Positions 1 through 5,313 of a stretch of 5,313 nt of DNA are shown here, piece by piece. A program made the translations under genes and the position numbers. Each line of letters starts with the position of its first letter. Within the stretch, counting starts at the first letter, position 1. The stretch is from CAZHMN01 sp964533705 (GTDB taxonomy: Bacteria; Electryoneota; B3-LCP), in the NCBI GenBank assembly GCA_964533705.1, contig CAZHMN010000135.1, forward strand, positions 1 to 5,313. The letters run 5' to 3'. The notes under the pieces were generated by a model. That model had not been told where the DNA came from and ran no database searches. It worked only from the letters and a program-made list of their open reading frames with translations.

Positions 1-70
1 AGGCCGAAGCGGTGTGGCACAGCAGCAGCGTTGCCGCCGCAATCAGGAGAATGTTGAAGCTACGGTGAAT
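1..70 (-). CDS. N-terminal signal peptide of an exported protein (partial, runs off left edge)
   Basis: Read on the minus strand, this stretch encodes a short basic start (H-R-S) followed by the hydrophobic run FNILLIAAATLLLCHTASA. That has the layout of a Sec signal peptide, with a plausible signal peptidase I site after A-S-A at the very edge of the window. The cysteine inside the run is preceded by LLL, so it is a poor lipobox and a lipoprotein is less likely. An in-frame stop lies at 95-97. Between that stop and the hydrophobic core there is no ATG, GTG or TTG; the best-placed candidate start is ATT at 68-70, with CTG at 44-46 as a less likely choice because it would cut the core. The mature protein lies outside the window, so its function is unknown. 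The gene diverges from the MATE gene. It could also be a pseudogene or a chance hydrophobic reading frame. Confidence 0.4.
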   Translation of the reverse strand, partial: MHRSFNILLIAAATLLLCHTASA

Positions 71-79
71 CTTGCTCTG

Positions 80-436
80 ACCCGAAGTTGTTGTTCAAAG
101 GCGTGATAAGATAAGCAATTGCGGGGAAAGAAGCAAGTATAAGGCCTGGAGATGTAAGGTTTTATCTTTAGGTTGTAAAGACTATCCTGATTCTCCTCGG
201 CAGGCGGGATGCGATTGAGTGAGAAAAAAGCAGGGTGTTTGTGCACAAGATTGCAGAATTTCCTGTCCTATGGTTATTTGGTTAACAGGAATGAACTCTA
301 TTCCGTTTCTCTAATCACATCTTGGCTTTAAAGGTGAAATTTCAAAGTTACGCCTTGATAGCTCTGACGTTTGGCATTATATTGGGCGGAACTTGCCTTC
401 ATCGCATTTCGCAATTAATAACAATCTAAATATCCA
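80..436. other. divergent intergenic region
   Basis: No convincing gene is seen here on either strand. A 67-codon minus-strand reading frame (43-246) has no signal, domain or compositional character of a protein and ends inside the signal-peptide segment in another frame, so I regard it as chance. The region is AT-richer than the genes around it. It contains the MATE promoter (355-383) and two short overlapping inverted repeats: TTCCTGT 260-266 with ACAGGAA 285-291, and GGAAT 288-292 with ATTCC 300-304. A possible leftward -10 (TATACT, complement of 136-141) has no matching -35 box. Confidence 0.6.
355..383 (+). promoter_or_regulatory. sigma-70-type promoter of the MATE gene
   Basis: A -35 box TTGATA (355-360, five of six consensus bases) and a -10 box TATATT (378-383, five of six) are separated by exactly 17 bases. 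Transcription would start near 390, leaving an untranslated leader of about 47 bases that is AT-rich and lacks a Shine-Dalgarno motif. A second, weaker pair nearer the gene (TTGCCT 393-398, TAATAA 416-421) would leave almost no leader and is considered less likely. Confidence 0.6.
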
Positions 437-1897
437 TTGATCAACGGGAATCAAAAACGTTCGAATAACTCGACGGATCGGGAAGCGGAAGACAAGATCA
501 ATCAGCCGGGGACGAGATACCCCGGTGCAGTATCCGCGACGCCACCGCTCACTACCCCCGATTTTGCAAAGGGCTCTATCTTCCGCCCCATTCTGCGCAT
601 GGGTCTGCCTTCGATCATCGCTTTTCTCGCCGTCAATATTTACGATATCGCCGACATGTTCTGGGTGGCGAAGCTGGGGGCTGAGTACGTCGCAGCTATC
701 GCACTATTTGAGGGATTTTATTGGGTGCTGATTGCCTCGAACGACATCGCCGGTTTAGGTTCCGTTGCCATCATTAGCAGGAGATACGGCGAGGGAAAAT
801 TAGACCACACCGCCGCGGCGATCAAGGAGACCTTCATCTTAAAATGGATTTGTGCCCTGATTTCCGGTATCATCGGATTGATATTTCTGCGACCTCTGAT
901 GATAATCATGGGAGCTCAAGGCGAAGTTATTGATCTTGGAGTGCAATACGGCCGGATTCACATGATAGCGCTGGGTTTTTATTTCTGTTCCTACTCCGTG
1001 TTCACCTCCCTCCGCAGTGTCGAAGCTCCCAATAGGGCGATGGCCTTGATGCTGTTTGGGGCGATATTTAACATGTTTCTTGACCCGCTGCTGATTTTCG
1101 GCGTGGGGCCCTTCCCGAGGTTGGGCATCGCCGGAGCGGCCTGGGCTTCAGCTATCAGCCATACGCTTACGCTGGCGATTGGTCTGTTTATTTTTTTCTC
1201 CAGGTATTCACCCGTGCGCCTTCATTGGAAGGGTCAGGTGCCGGTTCGCTTTAAAACGATGATCCACATGATGAAAGTGGGTTTACCTGGCGGTGTCAAT
1301 ACGGTCAGCTTCAGCCTCGCTCGAGCGGTTATCACTCCGCTGGTGGCTCTCTTTGGAACTGCCGTCGTGGCCGCCTACGGAGTCGCCATGCGCATAACGC
1401 TCATGCCGGTATTGGTCATCTTCGGTTTGGGACTGGGAGTATCGCCTTTGATCGGCAACCTGCTGGGCGCCGGATTTAGGGATCGGGTCTGGAAGACGGC
1501 GCGTCAATCCATATCGCTGAGTATGGGAATTACCGCCGTCATATCGGTCGTTATGTTTGCGTTGGCTCCGCAAATCATAGAAATGTTCTTCAGTGATAAA
1601 GAGATCCTGAATATTGCGGTTGAGCTGCTGCGCATCTGGGCGCTGGGGCTACCGTTTATCGCCATCTGGATCATGTCGGAGAGCATCTTCCACGGCGCTG
1701 GTGATAATATCCCACCCATGCTGATTTCCATCATCGCTTCCTGGGTCGTTGAAATTCCTCTGGTTCTGCTGGTAACCGTCGGTCTGGGATTGGATCAGAC
1801 GGCCGTCTGGTGGGCCAGGTTTTTCTATTTCTTCATTGGAGCAACCTGCATTTATTATTGGCTGCGCCGCGGTAAATGGATCGAGAAAAAAGTGTAA
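437..1897 (+). CDS. MATE family multidrug/cation efflux transporter
   Basis: This 486-residue inner-membrane protein belongs to the MATE (MatE, NorM/DinF-like) family, which exports drugs or other organic cations in exchange for Na+ or H+. The two MatE halves cover about residues 47-250 and 275-475, with about twelve hydrophobic segments. Family hallmarks seen are MGLPSI (55-60) leading into helix 1 with acidic D70 and D73, FNMFLDPLLIFG (211-222), GIAGAAWAS (230-238), VGLPGG (281-286) at the start of the second half, AYGVAMRI (313-320), PLIGNLLGAG (337-346), MFFSDKEI (383-390) and IFHGAGDNIPPM (417-428). The TTG at 437 is the only conventional start between the in-frame stop at 419-421 and an ATG at 599, which would cut off the beginning of helix 1. 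The result is a hydrophilic N-terminal extension of about 46 residues, longer than usual. Substrate and coupling ion cannot be told from sequence. Family confidence is high; the start is less certain. Confidence 0.95.
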   Translation: MINGNQKRSNNSTDREAEDKINQPGTRYPGAVSATPPLTTPDFAKGSIFRPILRMGLPSIIAFLAVNIYDIADMFWVAKLGAEYVAAIALFEGFYWVLIASNDIAGLGSVAIISRRYGEGKLDHTAAAIKETFILKWICALISGIIGLIFLRPLMIIMGAQGEVIDLGVQYGRIHMIALGFYFCSYSVFTSLRSVEAPNRAMALMLFGAIFNMFLDPLLIFGVGPFPRLGIAGAAWASAISHTLTLAIGLFIFFSRYSPVRLHWKGQVPVRFKTMIHMMKVGLPGGVNTVSFSLARAVITPLVALFGTAVVAAYGVAMRITLMPVLVIFGLGLGVSPLIGNLLGAGFRDRVWKTARQSISLSMGITAVISVVMFALAPQIIEMFFSDKEILNIAVELLRIWALGLPFIAIWIMSESIFHGAGDNIPPMLISIIASWVVEIPLVLLVTVGLGLDQTAVWWARFFYFFIGATCIYYWLRRGKWIEKKV

Positions 1898-1961
1898 TTT
1901 CGAGTGCAATGTCCCATATTTTTTATTATTTTTTATAAATGTCAGTACGCATCGTATGCAC

Positions 1962-1992
1962 GGTCATTCGTGCCTCTATGAATGGAATGACC
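1962..1992. repeat. inverted repeat in the leader of the propeller gene
   Basis: GGTCATTC (1962-1969) is the exact reverse complement of GAATGACC (1985-1992), with 15 bases between. A smaller palindrome, GCAT-CGT-ATGC (1949-1959), lies directly upstream. Both sit between an AT-rich tract with a possible -10 (TATAAA 1934-1939, no convincing -35) and the start at 2073, so they could form hairpins in the leader RNA or be protein-binding sites. There is no T-run after the stem, so it does not look like an intrinsic terminator for the MATE gene. Chance is not excluded for arms this short. Confidence 0.35.
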
Positions 1993-2072
1993 TTCATAAT
2001 AGGTGTAATGACTTGCTGGAACGAAACTTGCTTTTCAGCTTGTCTAAGAGATCTCAAGATGTGGGCAGTTCC

Positions 2073-4220
2073 ATGAAAAAGAGAGTTTTACTCATTCTTC
2101 TTATCTTTGCCGCCGCGCCTTTAACGGCCTCGGGAATGGAATTAGTCGCCGCGGCAGGCATCTCCGGCCGCGTTGAGGACGTTTTTCTGGACGGCGATTA
2201 TGCCTATTGTGCGGATCGTTACGGCCTCTGGGTGCTGGACGTCAGCGATCCCCAGCAGGCAATTTCCTTAGGGCACTGGGGTTCGCCGGGGCTTTCCACG
2301 GCTTCCACCGTGAACGGCACCGTCGGCTATCTCTGCGAAGGCTCGGGAGGAATGTTCGTATTGGATTTAACGGATCCTTCTTTACCATTTTTGCTGGGGA
2401 CGGTTGCTGATCTGGAAAACGCCGTATCTTGCGTCCAGGACGGCTCCTATCTCTACGTCGCCGCCGCTGAAGACGGCCTTGCGATACTGGATCTGGCTGA
2501 TCCGCAGATGCCGGTTAAAATCGGTGAATATCCGACCAGCGCTCAGGCCCAGGATGTCAGCGTTAACGCGAATTTGGCGGCTGTGGCAACTGGCTTTGGC
2601 GGAGTTCTGCTTTTGGACGTCAGCGATCCCACCACACCTTCTCTTGAAGTTGAAATTCAACAGTCCCGCGATGCCCGGCGGGTGATTCTAAACGGCATGT
2701 TCTTATTCATTCTCTATCCGGAATCGGGCGTTGAAATATGGAACATATCAATCCCTGGTCGTCCCAGTTATATAGGGTCTCTCATCTTGAATGGTTGGGC
2801 GACTGACATGGTTATGTTCGGGGAAGCGCTTTTTGTAGGAGATTGGCTTGCAGGTCTAAACGTTTACTGGGTTTACAATCCCGCCCAGGCCGAATTACTG
2901 GCTACGGTCTGGCCTGGTGGATTCATCGAGGCGATGGTGGTTGAAGATGATCTTCTGGTGCTGGCAATGCGCGACACCGGCCTGGAATTCTGGGATATTT
3001 CAACTCTGTATGAACCTGAATATATCGGCCAAAAACAGATAGCAGGGTTCCCCCAGGACGTTCTGTTGACGGCTGAAGATTTGATCTTCGAAGCGGCGGG
3101 TGATGCGGGACTGCGAGTCTGGAATGCCGATTTGGAGCCGGGAGAACCGATCGCACAGATCCAGACTTCAGGCTGGGCGAACGCCCTGACAGCCAGCGAA
3201 AATTGGATCTACCTCGCCGATGGGTTCGGTGGACTGCGCATCTTCGACCGCAGTTCAGACCCGCAGGAAGCGTTCCACATCCCCACCGGTAATTATTCAG
3301 GCAAGCTGGCAATTAATGCTGAGGGGAACATTTTCGCAGCTCAGGGCGAAACCGGTTTCTTGAGTCTGAAGTTAGAGGGATTTTCTGAACCCCAGGTTTA
3401 CGGTTTAACACCGACCCAGGGATATATCTATGATTTGTCGGAATCGGCGGATTTGCTACTGGTTTGCAAGGGGACAGAGGGCTTTGAGCTTTTTGACATC
3501 GCCGATCCGGCTGCTCCGCAGCTTGTGTCCAGTTACCAGCCAGCGGGAGGCGCCTGGTGCGGCTACCTGGAAAATGCCACCGCTTATATCGGCACAGGGT
3601 TGGAAGGCATCGAAACCTTCGACCTGACGATACCGGAAGCCCCTGTATCAATGGGAACGGTGGAGGGTGTCGGCTGGGTCGAGAGCATCAGCTCGGCGGG
3701 GTATGGTTACATAACCGCCTGCAGCGGAGTGGACGGCATTTATATCCTCAGCACCTACCAAACGCCGCCCGAAATCTACGACTACTACGACTCACCCGGC
3801 ATCGCTAGAAACGCTTCAACGCTGGGTGCTACCATGGTGCTGGCTGATGACATGGATCTGTCTCTCTTCGGTTTATATCTGGGAGTTCCCGGCCGCGATG
3901 CTGCAAAACCGGTGACTTACCTGGTTCGAGAGCCCTTCCCCAATCCCTTCAACCCCACCACAATCATCAGTTTCCAGTTGCCGGAGGCCGGTTGGGTTAA
4001 GCTGGAGGTTTTTGACGTTAATGGGCGCGTTATACCGTCGGGGTCAGGCCCCAAAGGGGGGCTTTGCTCGGCGATCCCGACTACGCAGGGAGGTACATGG
4101 TATTCCCCCGGCGCGCACCAGATCACCTTCGACGGCAGCGGTTTACCCTCCGGCATCTATTTCGCTCGCCTGCAGGCGGGAGACTACACCGCCGTCCGCA
4201 AGATGGTTCTGGTGAAATAA
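2073..4220 (+). CDS. secreted LVIVD-type beta-propeller protein with T9SS type A sorting domain
   Basis: This is a 715-residue exported protein. It begins with a Sec signal peptide (MKKR, a hydrophobic run, cleavage near residues 20-22). ATG 2073 is chosen because it places KKR directly before the hydrophobic core; an in-frame GTG at 2061 would add four residues. Residues 43 to about 610 carry fourteen repeats of about 42 residues resembling the LVIVD family. Each has two hydrophobic strands around a G-[LFVI]-x-[VIL]-[LFW]-D core, best conserved in repeats 1-4 and 11 with DxxDP. The family folds as beta-propellers, so two seven-bladed propellers are likely. Residues 618-715 are a C-terminal secretion domain: FPNPFNPTT (622-630), LPEAGWVKLEVFDVNGR (636-652), HQITFDGSGLPSGIY (682-696) and KMVLVK (710-715). 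It marks the protein for the type IX secretion system and for surface attachment or release. An odd insertion, about residues 655-669, interrupts this domain. No catalytic motif is seen; binding or adhesion at the cell surface is an inference. Confidence 0.93.
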   Translation: MKKRVLLILLIFAAAPLTASGMELVAAAGISGRVEDVFLDGDYAYCADRYGLWVLDVSDPQQAISLGHWGSPGLSTASTVNGTVGYLCEGSGGMFVLDLTDPSLPFLLGTVADLENAVSCVQDGSYLYVAAAEDGLAILDLADPQMPVKIGEYPTSAQAQDVSVNANLAAVATGFGGVLLLDVSDPTTPSLEVEIQQSRDARRVILNGMFLFILYPESGVEIWNISIPGRPSYIGSLILNGWATDMVMFGEALFVGDWLAGLNVYWVYNPAQAELLATVWPGGFIEAMVVEDDLLVLAMRDTGLEFWDISTLYEPEYIGQKQIAGFPQDVLLTAEDLIFEAAGDAGLRVWNADLEPGEPIAQIQTSGWANALTASENWIYLADGFGGLRIFDRSSDPQEAFHIPTGNYSGKLAINAEGNIFAAQGETGFLSLKLEGFSEPQVYGLTPTQGYIYDLSESADLLLVCKGTEGFELFDIADPAAPQLVSSYQPAGGAWCGYLENATAYIGTGLEGIETFDLTIPEAPVSMGTVEGVGWVESISSAGYGYITACSGVDGIYILSTYQTPPEIYDYYDSPGIARNASTLGATMVLADDMDLSLFGLYLGVPGRDAAKPVTYLVREPFPNPFNPTTIISFQLPEAGWVKLEVFDVNGRVIPSGSGPKGGLCSAIPTTQGGTWYSPGAHQITFDGSGLPSGIYFARLQAGDYTAVRKMVLVK
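2198..3900 (+). repeat. fourteen tandem 42-residue propeller repeats
   Basis: The position occupied by the conserved aspartate at the end of the inner strand falls at residues 56, 98, 140, 182, 224, 266, 308, 351, 392, 433, 475, 517, 560 and 600, an interval of 40-43 throughout. The residues there are D, D, D, D, N, W, D, N, D, K, D, D, S and G, so repeats 6, 10, 13 and 14 are degenerate and 14 is identified mainly by spacing. At DNA level the copies have diverged, except for an exact 17-base match between repeats 1 and 4 (2236-2252 and 2614-2630) that encodes LDVSDP. Confidence 0.8.
4037..4081. repeat. 45-nt palindromic segment inserted in the sorting-domain coding region
   Basis: The segment starts with GTCGGGGTC (4037-4045) and ends with GATCCCGAC (4073-4081), which are reverse complements except for one position that would be a G-U pair in RNA. 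Inside is a second stem, CCCC (4049-4052) with GGGG (4056-4059). Its length of 45 is divisible by three, and it adds about 15 residues just after the conserved FDVNGRVI strand, where family members usually have a short turn. Removing it on paper rejoins VIP to TQGGTWYSPG and restores an ordinary-looking sorting domain. It resembles a small mobile or repetitive palindromic element tolerated in frame; the identity of such an element is inferred. Confidence 0.55.
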
Positions 4221-4238
4221 TCTAAGAATATCCGCGAT

Positions 4239-4267
4239 TGTAGGGGCGAGGTAACCTCGCCCCTACA
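4239..4267. repeat. 29-bp palindrome after the propeller gene stop codon
   Basis: Two perfect 14-base arms, TGTAGGGGCGAGGT (4239-4252) and its reverse complement (4254-4267), flank a single central base, 18 bases after the stop codon. In RNA this would be a very stable GC-rich hairpin that could protect or define the 3' end of the upstream message. The following bases (TCCTCCC) are not a T-run, so a standard intrinsic terminator is not supported. The form suggests an interspersed REP-like element; only one copy is visible here. Confidence 0.7.
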
Positions 4268-4341
4268 TCCTCCCACCTGCCATCCCGTCAGCCTCTTGTC
4301 AGAGATCACAAACGGCTTCAAACCGAATGCCATTTTTTGGC

Positions 4342-4370
4342 TTGACTTTGGCGCATTTCAGACGTAAATT
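4342..4370 (+). promoter_or_regulatory. uvrB promoter positioned for a leaderless transcript
   Basis: A -35 box TTGACT (4342-4347, five of six consensus bases) and a -10 box TAAATT (4365-4370, four of six) are 17 bases apart. The usual start point, about seven bases after the -10, falls at 4377, the A of the uvrB ATG. No Shine-Dalgarno sequence precedes the ATG, which fits translation of a leaderless message. No recognisable LexA box of the E. coli (CTGT-N8-ACAG) or Bacillus (GAAC-N4-GTTC) type was seen, so SOS control is not supported. Confidence 0.5.
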
Positions 4371-4376
4371 CCTACG

Positions 4377-5313
4377 ATGGCAGATAAGCAGGAAAAGGCG
4401 GATTTTCAACTGGTCAGCGACTTTAAACCGCGCGGCGACCAGCAACAGGCCATAGATAAACTGGTCGAAGGGTTGGAGCAGGGGCAGCGCCACCAGACGC
4501 TGCTGGGCGTGACCGGTTCGGGCAAGACCTTCACAATGGCCAACGTCATCGCCCGGTGGGGCAGGCCGACGTTGGTCATGTCCCATAACAAGACCCTGGC
4601 CGCCCAGCTCTACGGCGAACTGAAGGCCTTTTTCCCGCACAACGCCGTCGAATATTTCATCAGTTACTACGACTACTATCAACCCGAAGCCTACCTCCCT
4701 ACCACCGACACCTACATCGAAAAGGAGACTTCCATCAACGACGAGATTGACCGCCTGCGCCTCAGGGCTACCTCGTCCTTGATGGAGCGGAAAGACGTTA
4801 TTATCGTTGCTTCGGTTTCTTGCATTTACAACCTGGGATCGCCCAAGGATTACCGGGAACTACTCCTTTTCTTGGAGAAAGGCCAGACCTACCCCCGTAA
4901 GGAATTGTTGGGCCGCCTGGTGGACATCTACTACACCCGCAATAACCTGGAATTCCCCCGCGGCACCTTCCGCGTCCGCGGCGATTTCATCGAAATCCAT
5001 CCGGCCTACGAAGAAGAGGCCATCCGCCTGGAGTTCTGGGGCGAGCAACTGGATCGCATCAGCCGTATTAATATCCTTACCGGCGAACAGATCGAGGAGA
5101 AGGACAAGGTCGCCATCTATCCCGCCAAGCATTTTGTCACCACGCTGCCGGGGTTGCGGGAAGCCATCAAGGCCATCGGTGTCGAGCTCGATGAGAGACT
5201 TGAGGAACTTCGCTCGCAGGGCAAACTGCTGGAAGCCCAGCGTCTGGAGCAGCGCACCAAATTCGACCTGGAGATGCTGCGCGAGGTAGGTTATTGCTCG
5301 GGCATCGAAAATT
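4377..5313 (+). CDS. uvrB: UvrABC excinuclease subunit B (partial, runs off right edge)
   Basis: UvrB is the cytoplasmic DNA-damage verification subunit of nucleotide excision repair. It is loaded by UvrA, clamps the damaged strand and recruits UvrC for the two incisions. The 312 residues present are about the first half of a protein usually near 670 residues. Features in order: FKPRGDQQQAI (16-26); Walker A GVTGSGKT (44-51) in helicase domain 1a; HNKTLAAQLYGE (70-81); the beta-hairpin region with YFISYYDYYQPEAYLP (93-108), whose tyrosines thread DNA; VIIVASVSCIYNLGSP (141-156); the UvrA-interaction domain 2 (about 158-255) with RGTFRVRGDFIEIHPA (195-210); and QRTKFDLEMLREVGYCSGIEN (292-312). 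The Walker B and remaining helicase motifs and the C-terminal UvrC-binding region lie beyond the window. ATG 4377 places the conserved N-terminus at the usual distance. The frame is open throughout, and similarity to known UvrB is unambiguous. Confidence 0.98.
   Translation, partial: MADKQEKADFQLVSDFKPRGDQQQAIDKLVEGLEQGQRHQTLLGVTGSGKTFTMANVIARWGRPTLVMSHNKTLAAQLYGELKAFFPHNAVEYFISYYDYYQPEAYLPTTDTYIEKETSINDEIDRLRLRATSSLMERKDVIIVASVSCIYNLGSPKDYRELLLFLEKGQTYPRKELLGRLVDIYYTRNNLEFPRGTFRVRGDFIEIHPAYEEEAIRLEFWGEQLDRISRINILTGEQIEEKDKVAIYPAKHFVTTLPGLREAIKAIGVELDERLEELRSQGKLLEAQRLEQRTKFDLEMLREVGYCSGIEN

Noticed and set aside
129..165. Promoter for the leftward gene (complement TATACT at 136-141)
   Set aside because: No sequence resembling a -35 box occurs 16-18 bases upstream on the minus strand.
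43..246. Minus-strand reading frame of 67 codons
   Set aside because: It has no protein-like character, ends in a frame different from the signal-peptide segment and lies mostly in a non-coding AT-rich region.
1283..1909. Several minus-strand open frames opposite the MATE gene
   Set aside because: They are antisense shadows with low-complexity polar composition and no recognisable domain.
1836..2072. Longer open frame extending the propeller gene upstream into the MATE gene
   Set aside because: The 79 extra codons overlap the MATE coding end and would bury the signal peptide; MKKR followed by a hydrophobic core at 2073 is the clear N-terminus.
4239..4267. Intrinsic terminator for the propeller gene
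   Set aside because: The stem is strong but no T-run follows, so only a palindromic repeat is claimed.
4268..4376. LexA/SOS box before uvrB
   Set aside because: Neither the CTGT-N8-ACAG nor the GAAC-N4-GTTC pattern is present; other lineage-specific LexA motifs cannot be judged here.
4299..4682. Minus-strand reading frame opposite the uvrB start
   Set aside because: It is a shadow of the uvrB coding frame on the other strand; UvrB motifs are unambiguous on the plus strand.
4807..5289. Second plus-strand reading frame inside uvrB
   Set aside because: It is rich in R, S, P and W in the style of an out-of-frame GC-rich translation, and the overlapping frame encodes conserved UvrB throughout.
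1..5313. CRISPR array, tRNA, rRNA, insertion sequence or a new defence-type gene cluster
   Set aside because: No spaced direct repeats, RNA gene signatures or transposase motifs were seen, and the genes present belong to recognisable families with no functional linkage.

Overview
The window holds four genes or gene parts: a fragment of a leftward gene at the left edge, a complete MATE-family multidrug/cation efflux transporter, a complete large secreted beta-propeller protein with a C-terminal type IX secretion (T9SS) sorting domain, and the first 312 residues of the excinuclease subunit UvrB, which runs off the right edge. The three main genes all point rightward, each behind its own intergenic gap (358 nt including the divergent region, 175 nt and 156 nt). 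They look like independent transcription units rather than one operon, and nothing links their functions into a pathway.

The likely source is a Gram-negative bacterium of the wider FCB/T9SS-bearing assemblage, such as an uncultivated candidate phylum near Calditrichota, KSB1, Zixibacteria or Cloacimonadota. The phylum is inferred, not shown. The main evidence is the C-terminal sorting domain of the propeller protein, which opens with a PNPFNPTT motif and ends in KMVLVK. Further support is that none of the three complete starts has a recognisable Shine-Dalgarno sequence, as is common in that group. Against classical Bacteroidota, two good promoter candidates are of the ordinary sigma-70 type (TTGATA-17-TATATT and TTGACT-17-TAAATT) and no TAnnTTTG-type -7 element was seen.

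Layout: 1-79 (minus) is the N-terminal signal-peptide region of an exported protein with no conventional start codon. 80-436 is a non-coding divergent region with a strong promoter for the MATE gene. 437-1897 is MATE, started by TTG. 1898-2072 is an AT-rich leader with an inverted repeat. 2073-4220 is the propeller protein, with fourteen repeats of about 42 residues (probably two seven-bladed propellers) plus the sorting domain. 4221-4376 is a gap with a 29-bp palindrome just after the stop and a promoter placed so that uvrB transcription should begin at or beside its ATG. 4377-5313 is uvrB, incomplete.

The most interesting points are a 45-nt palindromic segment that appears to have been inserted in frame into the sorting domain, the 29-bp palindrome about 160 nt downstream of it, the regular 14-fold repeat, and the predicted leaderless uvrB transcript. 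I found no CRISPR array, RNA gene, transposase or convincing new multi-gene system.
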